From Berberis thunbergii (Eukaryota > Streptophyta > Magnoliopsida > Ranunculales > Berberidaceae): a stretch of DNA of 64,000 nucleotides. Below, piece after piece: positions 45,430 to 58,865 of this stretch. Numbering within the stretch: the stretch's first letter is position 1; each line of letters starts with the position of its first letter. The position numbers and the translations under genes were made by a program. Under the pieces are notes generated by a model, which was not told the DNA's origin, ran no database searches, and was given only the letters and a program-made list of their open reading frames with translations. The stretch spans positions 1-64,000 of the forward strand of contig QNQO01002086.1 in NCBI GenBank assembly GCA_003290165.1. The letters are read 5' to 3'.

Positions 45430-47050
45430 AATGGCAGAATTGGGTCGAGAAGAAGAAGGAGATCATGCGCCTTGTGGCCATGGCATCGGAGTAGGCGGCA
45501 AGGGCCGAGCTTGAAACTGCATCAGAGTACGGAGCTGTTTTCACCGTTCGCCGGACTCAATGTGTTGTTTGTTAATGCGCTACCACCACCAGGTGCTTTA
45601 GATGTAAAGTTGTTCGGTACTGGTGAGTTTTCCCCTTTTGCTTTTGGGTTTAGTTTCGTTGTTGGGTTTTCAATTGCTTGATTAATTCGTGATAATTGCT
45701 TTGGTTTCCTGCATATAATTGGGTTTTCTTCTTTACATAATAATGGAATCGAATAAGTAATTTGGTTTTCATTCGATGGTGACTTTGTTGCTTATAATCC
45801 TTAGTGGGAGTTTATTATTTGGTCATGGAATAATGTATGATCTTAGTTTATCAGAAATGAATTATTTTTGAACATTACTTAGTTGTGGTTGGATTTATTT
45901 TGCCAGAAAGGAATTATTTTTAAACGTTACTGTTTTTGAAATGGTTGAAAATCTTTCTTGAATTTAGTTTATCAGAAAAAAGGAGACTAAAACTACTTAG
46001 TTTCATACACTTATTGTCATTTCTCCTGTTGGTTGTGTTTACCGATGTAGCATTTTTGATGACTTTTTTTTGTACCATCCACATGTTTTATGGCTGCAAT
46101 GGGAAGAAGGGAACCACCTGGCTGGTAATCTTTGTTTACGTGTTCTTTTATCAATAAAACTGCAATGAAAAAAGAAGAGGGTGTATATTGATATTCATTC
46201 AAAAGAAGAAAACTAAAATGGCTAGGATATAATAGGCATATTATAGGTGAAACCAACATGGCTAGGGTATAGATCTTTGTTTAGTGATGAAGGAAGAAAA
46301 TTGTAAAGATGGTATGTCGAAAATTCTATAAAATATAGAACATTTTATAATCTATAGTTTTATCTTGGATTTTTTTTCCACCTTCCTCCCATACATAAGA
46401 AGATACTCTTAAAGTATATATCGTCATGTTTTTCAAAGACGGTGACTTTGATTTTTATGTTTAGTCAATGAAAAAGATTTTGTAATTAAAGTGAATTTTC
46501 TATAGATGATTATTATTACATAGAAAATATTCTTCTAAACTTAATAAGATTGTTTGCTTCTTCTCTTGAGAGATTTTCTTTCGTTTTCAAGTATTGCTTG
46601 CCTTGTAAGTTGTCAATAGCATTGGAGGAGGGGCCCCAAGAGGAATCTAATTGGATCCGTATCTGAAGAGTTTGCAAGATCTCAACTAGGCAAACACCTT
46701 TAATCCCTAGCATCATAGCTACAATAGTTGAGAGATCTTTATATGATTATGATAAGATGCTCTACTGTTCAAAGAAAGTAAGCATTTGAGGATTAGAAGA
46801 ATCCCCTCACCCCAAACAACACATGTTATGTATTTTATCTACTTCCTTCCTTTTACTCATGGTTCCCAATCTTCATATTGTTCTTCTTATATCTTTAGTG
46901 TTTTAGACTTTTCGTCAGTTATATTTTTACTTGACCATACTTCGGTTATCAAGTTATAGCCACTTTGTCTTTCAGTGACAGCTCTAACAATGAGGCTATT
47001 GTGGTTGAAGACACTCTCACAGAAGATGAAAAGTCAGCTCTCAAGGTAAA
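45430..47050 (+). other. Possible captured exons, unidentified
   Basis: Two segments look exon-like but I cannot name them. At 45430-45640 there is G/C-richer sequence with a donor-like GGTGAGTTTTCC. At 46977-47045 the frame DSSNNEAIVVEDTLTEDEK, then SALK, is bounded by CAG and GGTAAA. Sequence between is AT-rich and intron-like. Confidence 0.35.
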
Positions 47051-48102
47051 ATATTAAAAAACTGGATGCAATCTCTTTTTCCCCCTAATTGTGATATGTT
47101 TGAATATTTGAATATTCATTTGTATAGTGGACTCATTCAAATTTTGTTTTTCTAATTCTGAATACATTTGGATAAAATGCACGACAAGGAAAGGGATCAA
47201 GCATAGTTGAGTTCTTGAAGAGTACCAATTCAACAAATTTCTTTAAACAATACTGAATGTTAGGAGTTTGGATTGATGGAAGGAGTCCTTCAATAACAAG
47301 AAGAAAACAATTAGAATGTACAAGCAAGATTTGTTGCTTAAGAGAGTAAACAATAATTCTATCGATGTCCTCTATGCCACCAACTTTATGAGTCTCATTA
47401 TTCTTTTCTAATCATGATATTGGAGGAGAAAATCAGTTTCAAATATACAAATTGTGACAAACGCGCATAGTATTTTCATTATATTTTTCCTTGTTCTATG
47501 CCAATGAATAACGTGTAAAAAGAAATCAAATACCACCCTTTACCAATTAGCTCTAAAAAAATGCATTTTCTTATTTTTGAAGTTTTTAGTCAACTATTTT
47601 TACACACTTTTTTGGGTTTTTCACCAAGCCAAATATATATCATAAAAAGAAAAAGAAAAAAAAGTTCACACAACACCATATGATTGAATGATTAAATATT
47701 CAAACACCTTAGCATGAGTGATTAAAATATTCCCATTACTGTGTTTGATGTTTGTGGAAATTATATTGCATGTAGACCATTGGCCTCATCATCATTTTGA
47801 CTTCTATAGCCGACTTACAAATTTTTATTTCAATTTCCTCTCTTGGCACAAAAGCAGAGTATATTCAGCAAGCTCCAAAGCTCATTCTGTCAGATACAAA
47901 CAGTTATTAAGCATCATGACAGGCTCAAGCTAATTCCTCCTATAACAAGTCCTAAACGCATAATCTTCGGAAGTTTCTTTTCTTCCCCATATCGTCATTG
48001 TTATAACTCTTTGGTATTGATCACCATATTTCATCAGCTTTTGATTTTGTCATTGAAAGATCGCGCAATCTGGTCCCGTTGAGTGAGACACCATTTTGTA
48101 GC

Positions 48103-48226
48103 CATGGCGGGTGCAGCGGGGGATAAATCATTGGAGGAAACTCTTACATGGGTTGTTGCTGCTATTTGCGCTGTGTTTGTGCTCATTTATGTACTCATTG
48201 AACATGGAATTCATTCTCTTGGACAT
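48103..48226 (+). pseudogene. Captured first exon of an MLO gene
   Basis: From ATG at 48103 the exon reads MAGAAGDKSLEETLTWVVAA, then ICAVFVLIYVLIEHGIHSLG, and ends at a GTAAGT donor. MLO proteins are seven-helix plasma-membrane proteins, and this is their extracellular N-terminus and first membrane helix (SLEETPTW, then EH-IH-LG). The original 5' UTR seems to be included (about 47950-48102). No other MLO exon is seen downstream. The frame is intact. Confidence 0.85.
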
Positions 48227-49117
48227 GTAAGTTTTGAGTGTTTAATGTGTTAGGAATTCAACACCTACAAGATATGGGTTCTGATTTAGTTTCTTGTTTT
48301 GTATGGCAGTGGTTCCAGATTTTCTTCATTGTTAGGCATCATTTCAAAACAGGCCTACCTTTAACGTCTTTTTAACATACCACCCTTCTCTTCTACAAGA
48401 CGAATGTCTTTTACAAAGCCTAGATATTTCGAAATTTTCATTTGATAGATTATGGTTTAATAACCATTCATCAGCTGCACAAGATCAGCTGGCTTGTATT
48501 GTGCAACTCAGCTTAAGCAAAGCTAATCCAATCTCATCACTCACCTCTAAACAATTCAAAAGCACACCAACTGTCCCCTGTCAAATAAGAGGTACGGGTT
48601 TGTTGTTTAGGTTTTGAGTATTTTTAATTGATTCGGGTTTACCTGTCATGTAAACTGATCTTATTATTTTAAATGTTTCAGGTTCATATAATCAACCCTG
48701 CGTTCAAATTCTATGGATGAGCAATTAGGTTGCAAAGATTTGATTGTTGGCGGGTTCATATACATGATACTACTATTCAGAGTTAGAATAAGAACTTGTT
48801 TGATGCTAACTGGTTTTAGAACTTGTGCCTCTAATTAGGCGTCGTGTTATGCATTCCAATCCTCGGAAGTACACATCTATCCATAGTTTTACTCGCATAG
48901 TTGTTAAAATTCAGTAAACTATATGGTCGTTGATTGATAAGATTACGAACATGATCAACACAAGGATGACATGATTATGCCTATAGCTATAGTGATAATC
49001 TAAAACTTTCTTACAAATCCATGTTGTGACTTGATCTAATTAAATTGTTCGTTCGAAGAAAACCCTAATTTTGTAATTTGTTCTTAATTAATATGTATTT
49101 TTTCTTTTCATTTCTAG

Positions 49118-49221
49118 CATGTTGTAGGGACTTGGAATGTCGGAGGAAAATCACCCCATGAAGGCCTAAACTTGAGAGATTGGTTAAGAACACCTGCTTC
49201 AGCTGACATTTATGTGCTTGG
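49118..49221 (+). pseudogene. Captured exon of type I inositol polyphosphate 5-phosphatase
   Basis: The exon reads [20 protein letters not shown], then [15 protein letters not shown], between a TAG acceptor and a GTGAGT donor. WNVGG and DIYVLG(FQE) are the first conserved blocks of the plant inositol 5-phosphatase catalytic domain, which removes the 5-phosphate from inositol phosphates and phosphoinositides. The next exon, with the catalytic FQE and beyond, is missing. Confidence 0.82.
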
Positions 49222-50335
49222 GTGAGTTAATTTTTTCAAACAACTCTACCAACCTTGTCTTTGTTCATTACTTCAATCACTTGCCTCACACACCACACTT
49301 CTATCCATCCCTATCTATTTTTCATAAGACTAAGACAACTGATTTTTCATGAATATATATATTTTGAATATTTATTATGTTGGTTGTGTTTTTAGATCTA
49401 GATTTTGTTCTCAGGGATTTTGGTAGATAAGGATGCTTGAGAAGGTGATTTTTCTTAGAAACCCTTCCCAATTGCTTTTTTTTTTCTTCTATGATTCAAG
49501 TTCTAAGATGATGAAACATAACATAACTACTTTGCTCAAAAAGTGTTTGGATCAACCAAGGGGAGAGCTTCTTCTCGTATGATTCAGGTTCTTGTATTCA
49601 TTTTGCGATTGATTTAGTTATGGCTTTCATTTCAGTGGGAATGTTAAGTTGGTGATGGCAATTTTCAGCAGTGTGTGGTGCTCTGCTGGTGCTGTTTTCC
49701 TCAGCAAGGTTCATATTCTGGACTGCACTGCAGCTGTTTTTTATGCACAGTGTATTTGGCTCTATCTCAGAAACAAAGCTTTATAAACTTTGTTTTTTTG
49801 GCACAGCTGGGGCGTAGAGATGTATGGCAGCTGGGACTCCTGAAAATGACATGTTGACTTGGTTGATTTGTTATGGATCCGAAAGGAAATGACTAAGCAT
49901 GGTGCACTCATTGTTCCCTATCCCCTATATGCACAATGTTGTTGTTGCTTGCACATGATTTTGATATTTTCTAGTTGTTGCCTTTTTGTAGTTAGGTAGT
50001 GGTGGTGTTGTGTTTTCTTTGTTCTGTTTGATTTTTTTTCTTCTTATGGCCAATCTTATTAGACATGCATGATGTTTAATACCCTTGTATCATCTACATG
50101 TTTTTTTTGCTTCCCAATCTTAATACTTCTCAAATTTTTTTCATTATTTGTTTTTTCTTATTCAAATTTGATATATGTATATCTAACACTTAATACGGAT
50201 GAGTGGGGGTTTTGAAGGATCCCCAAACATTTATGATTCGCTTTGATACTTAGATTGCAGGAAAGTATCTAATGCTCAATATGGATGCATGGTTCTATCC
50301 TCTGATATCTTTTTCCCCATATGGATTGTTTGTAG

Positions 50336-51083
50336 GGATACCAAAATTCTCCTGGAATTATACCCTTGGCAATCAAGGATGTGTTCAACATAATTCAAGA
50401 TGTAAGTCTAGACAGTTGATATTTGAGGCATTCATATACCTGTATTATTTATGTATGAATATTAACTTTTTCAAGCTTTTAAATGACATGGCTATTTTGA
50501 TCTCTGGCGGACTCCTGGAAGAGAGTTTTTACTTCGTGTGTCATATCTTGAGATCTATAATGAGGTTAGTAGTCTGGAGTGTATATATTTGCTTCTAAAC
50601 CAACATGTATCGTTTATGCTAAAACTTTTTGCGAGTGAGAACTACTTTTGTCTTTACATATGACCCTTGGATTTTTTCGCGTCTGTATAATATTTTTGTG
50701 TCTGTATAATCTTTAGATTCAGGTCTTTGTTTACAACCATATATATTTTGATATTGTAATGAGGTTAGTAACCTATAGAAAATTCATCTGATTATGAAGC
50801 TTATTTTTATTCCAATTCAGGTGATAAATGACTTGCTTGATCCAACAGGACAAAATTTGCGTGTAAGGGAGAATGCTCAGGTTTGAAGATGAACTTGTGT
50901 ATTCTTATTTTATAACTTTTCAACATTAAGTTAAATGTTTGTGCAAGCAGTTGCTGCATATCTTTTGTTCCATAGAATAAGGTCCTGATTGGTTCTTGAT
51001 TATGCCAAGTTTTGCAGGGCACATATGTTGAAGGGATAAAAGAAGTAGTTTTATCCCCTGGGCATGCACTTTCTTTCATTGTA
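50336..51083 (+). pseudogene. Captured kinesin-7 motor exons
   Basis: Four exons in order encode part of the kinesin motor: SPGIIPLAIKDVFNIIQD (50336-50401), TPGREFLLRVSYLEIYNE (50511-50564), VINDLLDPTGQNLRVRENAQ (50821-50880) and GTYVEGIKEVVLSPGHALSF (51018-51083). Introns remain. Donor GTAAGT and acceptors CAG are visible for most, but the acceptor before the second exon reads GG instead of AG. The sequence matches plant kinesin-7 (CENP-E-like) motors. P-loop and switch motifs are not included, so no motor activity is possible. Confidence 0.88.
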
Positions 51084-51524
51084 CTCGTTCTTATGCATGG
51101 TCGTTATCTATGTGAAGTTTTAAATAAATTTAATGAAAATATATTAAAGAAATTTCTAGTTATTTTTCATTTTAGTTTTTCTTTTATGTTATTCAAGTAA
51201 GATAGATTTATATTTTTGTATCTTGTAACATACTAATATTATAGTATTTTTATCGAGATAACTTGGAATATAAAAATAGTGGGTAAATTTAAGAGAGATT
51301 AAAAATTTGTGGAGTTTCTAAGTTTGGAAATAGAGAGAGAAAGTTGGAGAAACTTTTTAACAATGGTGGATTTGGACAACTTTAGCTCTAGAAAGATTCT
51401 TGCATTAGGGCAATGTTAGGGTATTTGATGGAAACCAAATTTTTTTTTTGGCCAGAGAATCCTCAAGTTTTGCATTATAATATATGGACAAAGACTTATC
51501 TACCACTTGTTTTATTTTTTGAAG

Positions 51525-52391
<867 letters not shown>

Positions 52392-52916
52392 TTGCTTTCT
52401 TTTCTAATTGAACTCCATGCTTGTTTCTTGAGGATGATAAATCACATTGTGCTTCTGTTGTTATCTGCCTATATTTACTTCTATCAAAGACATGGATTTT
52501 TAAATGTATGGATCATATTGGAAGTGTGCCTTTTTCTGGGCTTGCCTGTTTTGATCTGATTGCTTTGCATACATCTAAGGAAATTTGTGGTGGTAAAATC
52601 ACGTTCCTTGATTCTGTTCCATTTTCAAAGCTTCCTCACGAAATAAACCAATGATGATGTCATGTTTGAGCATATGCAAGTAATTAATGTTTGTTGGACC
52701 TCAAAACTATATTTAACAATTGATTCAAGCATTGCCTCCTATCCCGGTTAAGGAAACACAATAATGGTTGCCTCTGCTTGTTATTAAGAGATTAATTCAA
52801 TATGAGTTGGTGGTGTTGCATGATATAAGCGGGTTTCCAACATTAAAATTCAAGGCAACTTTACTTGGGTGGTGTTGCATGATATTACGGGTTGAGGGTT
52901 TATTTGCATATATTAT

Positions 52917-53003
52917 TCTGAATGAGGAATACCCTGAACCTAAAAAACCAGTTTTACTTCTAGGATGGGGTCAATGGACTAATATTCAGAAGAAGAAAGG
53001 TAT
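52917..53003 (+). pseudogene. Possible captured exon, unidentified
   Basis: The reading EEYPEPKKPVLLLGWGQWTN, then IQKKKG, ends before GTATGC, a plausible donor. The composition looks like a real exon, but I do not recognise the protein. It lies between PICKLE and UTP4 on the same strand. Confidence 0.4.
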
Positions 53004-53230
53004 GCCATCATGATACTTACTGTTATTACTTGTAGGCAGTGGGTGAAAAGAAGTAAGTATTACTTACTGTTATTACCATTTTTGTGAAGAAATTGATCAG
53101 TGTTCTTTTAATTAGAACCTGACTTGATGATTATAAGAATCGGGTAAAGAACTGGTGCAGCACTCTAAGGTAAAAAGCGAATCAGGTTTCTGTGATTATA
53201 TGCGTCTGCTGCACTCTAATTTTCCGATCC

Positions 53231-53413
53231 TTAAAGTCAGATGGTTTCAGGTTAGGGACGCTTGTAAGTGCAGATAGTAGTGGTAGCATGCAATTTTGGG
53301 AAAGTCAGCATGGAACTATGTTGCAGACACATTCTCTCCATAAAGGTGATGTCAATGCATTAGCAGCAGCTCCTAGCCATAATAGGGCGTTCTCTGCAGG
53401 TTCTGATGGTCAG
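53231..53413 (+). pseudogene. UTP4: Captured UTP4 (cirhin-like) WD40 exon
   Basis: The frame reads [20 protein letters not shown], then [20 protein letters not shown] and [13 protein letters not shown], closing with a GTAGTT donor. These are WD-repeat blocks of UTP4, a subunit of the t-UTP part of the small-subunit processome in the nucleolus. Only two of the many repeats are present. The frame is intact. Confidence 0.82.
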
Positions 53414-53652
53414 GTAGTTGAATCTGACTTCCCCTATTTGTTAGTCAGATTGAATTTTGTGATGAGCTTTTCCCCTGTCAATGTCATATCATATATTCAT
53501 CTAAGATGAAGTTGTCTTAAATATGCCGTGCGCTTTCTCTTATTTGTACGTCGGATTGAATTTTGTGATGAGTTTTTCCCTTGTCAATGGCATATCTTAT
53601 ATTCATCTAAGATCAAGTCGTCTTAAATGTCCTGTGTTTTCTCTCTGTATCC

Positions 53653-53912
53653 TTGGAAGGCTTTTGCTATGATCCAAGCAACAAATACTAGTCTATGAGT
53701 TCTTACCAGGTGGTTCACTGTCTGATAATCTATACGGTAAGCTGCTCTAAGAAAATATATTTCTTTCTGTTATTTCCCCATTTCTGAAAGTATGGCTCTA
53801 TGTTATATCTTGTGCATCTCCATCTGTTAAACAACTGTTTCAGGTCAAAACAGTAAAAAGGTAACATTAAGCTGGGGCTGCAGACTGAAAATCGTTGTTG
53901 ATGCTGCAAAAG
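53653..53912 (+). pseudogene. Captured receptor-like kinase exons
   Basis: Exon 1 (53653-53736) reads LEGFCYDPSKQQILVYEFLP then GGSLSDNLY and ends at GTAAGC. After a 107-base intron, exon 2 (53844-53912) reads GQNSKKVTLSWGCRLKIVVD then AAKG, followed by GTAAAT. This is subdomains V-VIa of a plant receptor-like kinase (G-C, then LVYEFLPGGSL, W-RL-IA-DAAKGL). The ATP-binding Lys and catalytic Asp lie outside the fragment. The exact RLK subfamily cannot be told. Confidence 0.8.
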
Positions 53913-55010
53913 GTAAATTTCTTATACGTCTTAGTTCTTATGGAAATAGTTTCACTTAGGCTGCACTTTACTAAACACATACACGCATATGTCAACAAAT
54001 GTTTATATTTCCATGCTACTTGGTGATATTAGAGAGAGAATCCACATAGGTGATGTGATATTAATGCAGATCAACACACCACACACATCTGTTAGGCCCC
54101 ATATACGATTCACATACACTAGGCGAAAGAGTAGGATGATGGTTTAACAGATTGTTTTGGTTTAACAAATTGTAACTGATGTTAAGGACTTTCAGGGAGT
54201 GATCAACAGAATGTGAATGTTCCAGTTGTTGCTGATATAGAATGTGAATGCTTCAGTTGTGAATGCTCCAGTTGTTACTGAGGTAATATGCTACAGATGG
54301 TGGAAAATGCAAGTGCTTAAGTGTTGCAGAGTGCTCTGTCAGATGGTGGATGAGAAGGGTTCTTCAATATTCTGTTAGTGGTTAGAAGAATGTTCTGTTA
54401 GAAGAGTAATGCTCTGTTAGAAGAATAATGCTATGTTAGTTGCTCTGACCTCTATGAGGTATGAGTATAAATAGGAGAATGGCAATAACATTGGGATTCA
54501 TTATTTCACACATTGTACAAATCAGCAAATGCTTATTAGGAGATTAAGGCATCTCGAACAGCCTACATCATTCAGTTCATATTACATTGTAATTCACTCT
54601 TTCGAGTTGTATCTTGTAATTCCAATTTCAGCATTGTCAATACAATTTCTGTTCCAGCAATTGATTGTTGAAATCTTCTAGTCTTCCATATATTCCTCTC
54701 TTTGGCTTCTGTTATAAATTTTGCTTGAACTGCTTCTAAAACTTATAAGATGTAATGAAAAGTCATTTGATAGCAAAAAAAAAAAAAAAAAATTCTATGT
54801 ATAAATACCATAGCGTTTTTAAAACATTATAAAAGGATCTACCATAGCGTTTTTAAAACGCTATAAAAGGCTAATTTTCTATAGCGTTTTTAAAACGCTA
54901 TAATAGACCCAGGGTCTATTATAGCGGCGGCAGACATAGCGGTTACTAAAACGCTATGGTATCCTACCATAGCGTTTTTGAAACACTATCAAAGGGCTTT
55001 TTTTGTAGTG

Positions 55011-55524
55011 GAAAATCCGACACAAGACGATTTCTGAACCTTTCTTTAGCGCCATCACATGGCGGTAATGGCGTAGGTGGTCAGATGGATTTGTAGTTCC
55101 ATCATAGAATCATGGTTTAGGGGACTGGACTTATTTGGCAAAGGTGTGTTCATGATATGCTCATAGACTTGAGGGACTATGAGATTGTATAGGACGTCCA
55201 GGTTGGTAGCCCTAGTAGGAGTGGATTCTTGATGGCAGCCCTATCAACCCCTGGTGCGTAGTCTTCTCGAACTCCTTCATTTCTTAGGTTCCCCTTGTGA
55301 TTGGCTTTCTGTTCCTCGATAGGGATGTTGCCCCTTTCATGAACATGATCCCTGTCATCCTCTTGAGCCAGAGACCTTTCTGGGCTGTCGTTATTATTTG
55401 ATGGCGGTTGTCATTCTTGGGCAAGTCTCTCCACCACCCGAGTGAGATGATTCATATGAACCAAAATCTGATCTATTTGGGGATCCGTCGTGGCCCCTTC
55501 GATAGTAGGGCATGTATTTGTCAT
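55011..55524 (-). pseudogene. gag of outer Tat element, N-terminal part
   Basis: On the minus strand from 55524 the frame reads MTNTCPTIEGATTDPQIDQI then LVHMNHLTRVVERLAQ, a stop, and a charged stretch DRDHVHERGNIPIEEQK. It runs into the GAA site where the CACTA element begins and continues after 44656 with the capsid domain. The distribution of Glu, Arg and Asn is typical of the disordered N-terminus of Tat gag proteins. Confidence 0.75.
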
Positions 55525-55624
55525 GCTTTTGCGTTTGAATAGTTTCGATCTTGCAAAAGGACTTTTTTGGCTGAAGCATTGGTCAACTTTACATTATTGT
55601 TGTTAGCTCGATATCTGACGTTGG

Positions 55625-57288
55625 TAGGGGTGGGCAAATGGGTCGAGGCACCGCAGATCCAAACCGAACCAGACCGTTTTGTGCAAAACAGTCCGGTATT
55701 TAAGATGTAAATTAGGAAACAATCCAGATCCATAATAGAACAGATCTAGTCTGGTTCCAAAACTTTGTATTCAAATGGTTCGGTTTCAACCCATTTGATT
55801 ACAAAGTTTTATAATTTTTTTATTTTAACAGTTTTGAACCCTAATGCCTAATCTCTTCTTCCTTGTCTTTTACAGCAAACTCACACTCACTGTCATCTCC
55901 CTCTCTCGTCCTCTCCATAGTTGATTACTTGATTCAAACGACCAGACCAGAGTCAAAATCTTGTTCATCACAAGTCACAACTCAAAATTTTCTCCCTCTC
56001 TCTCTTTATTTTCCTTTCATTGTCCTATGTGTACATCCTTCTCTTTCTCCTTCATTTCAATTTCATTTCCAGAACGAAGATAATTGGAGCAATTACAGAG
56101 TAGAAAGGGAAAACAAAACATAATCCATCTTGAAATAGAGGAGGAGGTGAAGGTACTATTGGGTAAGGGAGTGAGAAAGGAATTTGTAGGTCTTGGTGGA
56201 AGGAGCTTGTTTTGGATTTATGAAATCGTATGACCCATCTCTTAGTTTCCTTAAAATTCTCTACGAAGACGGCGATTTCGATGAGTTGGATTTCACTGAA
56301 CTCCCTCAACTTCTTTTGGATCAACCCAATGTTCCTATCTCCATTTCCAACCACCACAAGCAGATCCACCACTTTACCTCTGCTAGACCTAAGAAAAAAC
56401 GTCGGCTTCTTCAAATTATTCTCCAAGTAATTCTGACCAAATCCTAGCACTAACACAAAAAACCCTACAACAATAAGTTACACTTTTGCAAACCCTAGAC
56501 CATGAACATGAAAATAATGGGCATAGAGGGTTGGAAGTGAATGTTTCACCCCAACCACCTAACGATGATGATTTGGGGGAAACCACTAACATCACTCAAA
56601 GTTTCCAAATTGAACACAATTTGAAATAGAATCTGGAGTTAAGGAGGAAAAGACACTAGAAAAAATGGGGACGTTGTAATTTTTTATTTTGAAAAAGGAA
56701 CACTTGCTTCGCAATAAAACAAAAACATGGGCGTCGCAAGAAAAGAAGACAACTTTCTGAAAAGTTAAATACCACAACGGATACGGTTTTGAGAAGGAGT
56801 TCCACCCATCCCTCGCCCCTTTACCTCGCTCCCTCCCTCGCTCTGTGGCAAAGCTCTTACCATCCACTTTGTTTCCTACTAGCAATAATGATTGCATTTT
56901 CTGCATTTATATGCTGTCAAATGAGAAGAGGCTTTGGCAATTCGTCTCCATTTGCTTTCAGCTTCAAGTTCTTTCTTTGTTTTCATTTACTTTGCTGGTA
57001 TTCGTTTTCTTTTCACCTGCTATCTATCTTTGCAAAATTGGTTCAGTCTAAATTTTTGTTTCCTTACCTCAAAGAGGCTTGGTCTATATATTTTTTTGCT
57101 TACATTGAAGAGGTCAAGTTAGGTTCTTCCAATAAATAGATGTGCAAGAAGTGCAGGACCCAAACTGTTCAAATAAGGTTCTGTCCCAATATTCAAAACG
57201 AGGGAATTTGGTTCGGATCAATTAAATTTAAACGGTTCGAGTTAGGTTAACCAAAATTTGGAACCGATCCAGACCGTTATCACCCCTA
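55625..57288. mobile_element. hAT-like element with a captured chromatin-protein fragment
   Basis: The left end TAGGGGTGGGCA (55625) and right end ending ATCACCCCTA (57288) are inverted. Subterminal segments share AACC(G)AACCAGACCG and AACCGATCCAGACCG. A duplicated right end at 58014-58025 keeps the better version TGCCCACCCCTA. The flanks GACGTTGG (55617-55624) and GGTGCTGG or GGTGTTGG (57289, 58026) agree at five or six of eight bases, consistent with an 8-bp target duplication. The element sits in the untranslated leader of the outer Tat element. No hAT transposase is visible. Confidence 0.72.
56155..56447 (+). pseudogene. Captured Tudor-like fragment in the hAT element
   Basis: The plus-strand frame MKSYDPSLSFLKILYEDGDF, then DELDFTELPQLLLDQ, preceded in another frame by GKGVRKEFVGLG, resembles the Tudor-like segment (V-SYDP-x-GFFKI-YEDGD-EELD--EL) of plant DDT/PHD proteins such as PTM. 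A basic PKKKRR run follows. A frameshift near 56205 splits it. The family assignment is tentative because only one small domain is present. Confidence 0.55.
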
Positions 57289-58460
57289 GGTGCTGGTAAC
57301 CATGTTTCAGGACTCTACCGATTCAACAGAGTTTGTACTTTGCTTTAAGGAAAATTTTTGTTTCCCACGAACGACACTAAATTGATGTGTCCAAATCCAT
57401 CCCTGTTGACTTTGACCTACAAAATGAAGTGGCGGTGAACCAGAGACCATCATTGTGGCGGCCTAAGGCACTTCGATGGTAAAGTCAGGCACATGAACAA
57501 GGATGGAGTTAGATGGATAAAATTAGGATTGCATGTGTATCTTTCCCATCCGTTTTGTTCACCTTATATCATGAAAGTGTTTTACTCCTTCATTGATTTT
57601 ACCTTTGAGTGCGTGATAGAGGGATGATATCTGGTTTAAAATCTTTTCTTATCAAGTTATGTTCATGTAAGAGTTCTTCACCCGTCCACGACTAATCTTT
57701 TATGGCACTTGAATATCTTTAGGACTCAAATGAGAAACTTTGGCAAATTCGTCTCCATTTGCTTCGAGGTTCAAAGTTTTTTTTTCCACATGTTGTCTAT
57801 CTGTGCAAAATTGCTTTGGTCTAATTTTTTCCTTACCTCGAAGAGGTCAAGTTAGGTTCTTCCAATAAATTGATGTGCAAGAATCGACGAGACCGTTCCA
57901 AATGGTTTGAGTTATGTTTGGTCCCAATGTTCAAAATGAGGAAATTCAGATTGGATCCATTAAATTTAAATGGTTTGAGTTAGGTTCCTCAAAATTTGAA
58001 TCGATCCAGACCGTGCCCACCCCTAGGTGTTGGTAACCATGTTTCAGGACTATCGGTTCAACATAAAAGATTTGCTTTAAGGAAAATTGTTGCTCCCGAC
58101 AGACGACACCAAACTGATGTGTCCAAATCCGTTCCTTTTGACCTGCAAAATGAGCACTGGTGAACCATAGACTATTGTTGTGGAGGCCTAAGGCACTGTG
58201 ATGGTAAAACAAGCACTTGAACAAAGATGGAGTTAAACTGATAAAATTTGGATTGTATGTGTGTATCTTTCTCATCCGTTTTGTTCACCTTATCATGAGA
58301 GTGTTTTACTCCTTCATTGATCTACCTTTGAGTGTGTGATGGAGGGATGAGATCTCATTTAAAATCTTCTCTTGTTAAGTTATGTCCATGTAGGGTTTTT
58401 CACCCATCCTGATTGATCTTCTATGTCACTTGGCTCTCTTTAGAACTCAATACTTAATTG
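56919..58460. repeat. Tandem duplication of hAT end plus Tat leader/LTR
   Basis: Unit 1 (56919-57728) contains the right part of the hAT element, the Tat leader with primer-binding site, and the first about 346 bases of the LTR. Unit 2 (57729-58460) repeats the same order and then runs on into the full LTR. Paired landmarks include GGTTCTTCCAATAAAT, CCATGTTTCAGGACT, GCTTTAAGGAAAATT and TGATGTGTCCAAATCC (57383 and 58115, 732 bases apart). The joint is at ACTCAA|ATGAGAA (57728/57729). Confidence 0.9.
58095..58112 (-). other. Primer-binding site, outer Tat element
   Basis: Minus-strand TTGGTGTCGTCTGTCGGG lies two bases after the LTR end, similar in place and sequence to the site of the inner element and the tRNA-Asp type. 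A decayed copy is at about 57363-57380 because of the tandem duplication. Confidence 0.65.
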
Positions 58461-58718
58461 GACATAAAGTAGCCTAAATGGACTTTGGGCCTACTAGTCC
58501 AGAGGTTTGTATTCAGGCCTAATTAATTGTTCTAAGCCAAACTCCGAGATTCTTACCGCATTAGGCTCACATAATCTGGGTTTGGCACATGACTTATGGG
58601 TTGACTAAAAATGAACTTAGACTTTGCTTGGGACTGGTCTGTTCGGGCCATCTCCTATTAGGGTTGACATGTGTCACATGTTTGGTTGTGGTTGGATGAC
58701 TACTTTGATGTCTCATCA
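58115..58718 (-). repeat. 5' LTR of outer Tat element
   Basis: It is 604 bases, TGATGTGTCC to TGTCTCATCA, followed by the target duplication ACATC (58719-58723). It aligns with 27153-27765. A 346-base partial copy lies at 57383-57728. Confidence 0.93.
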
Positions 58719-58865
58719 ACATCAAAACAAAGATTAAAATCCATAGTTGTTTACTTAATTTAGAACTTTCTGAATTGCTTTTAATTAGAAGATGAAAACG
58801 CACTGACGAGATGATCCAATTAGACTTCTAAGTCTAGTTACAACAAAAAACAAATAGGCAACGAC

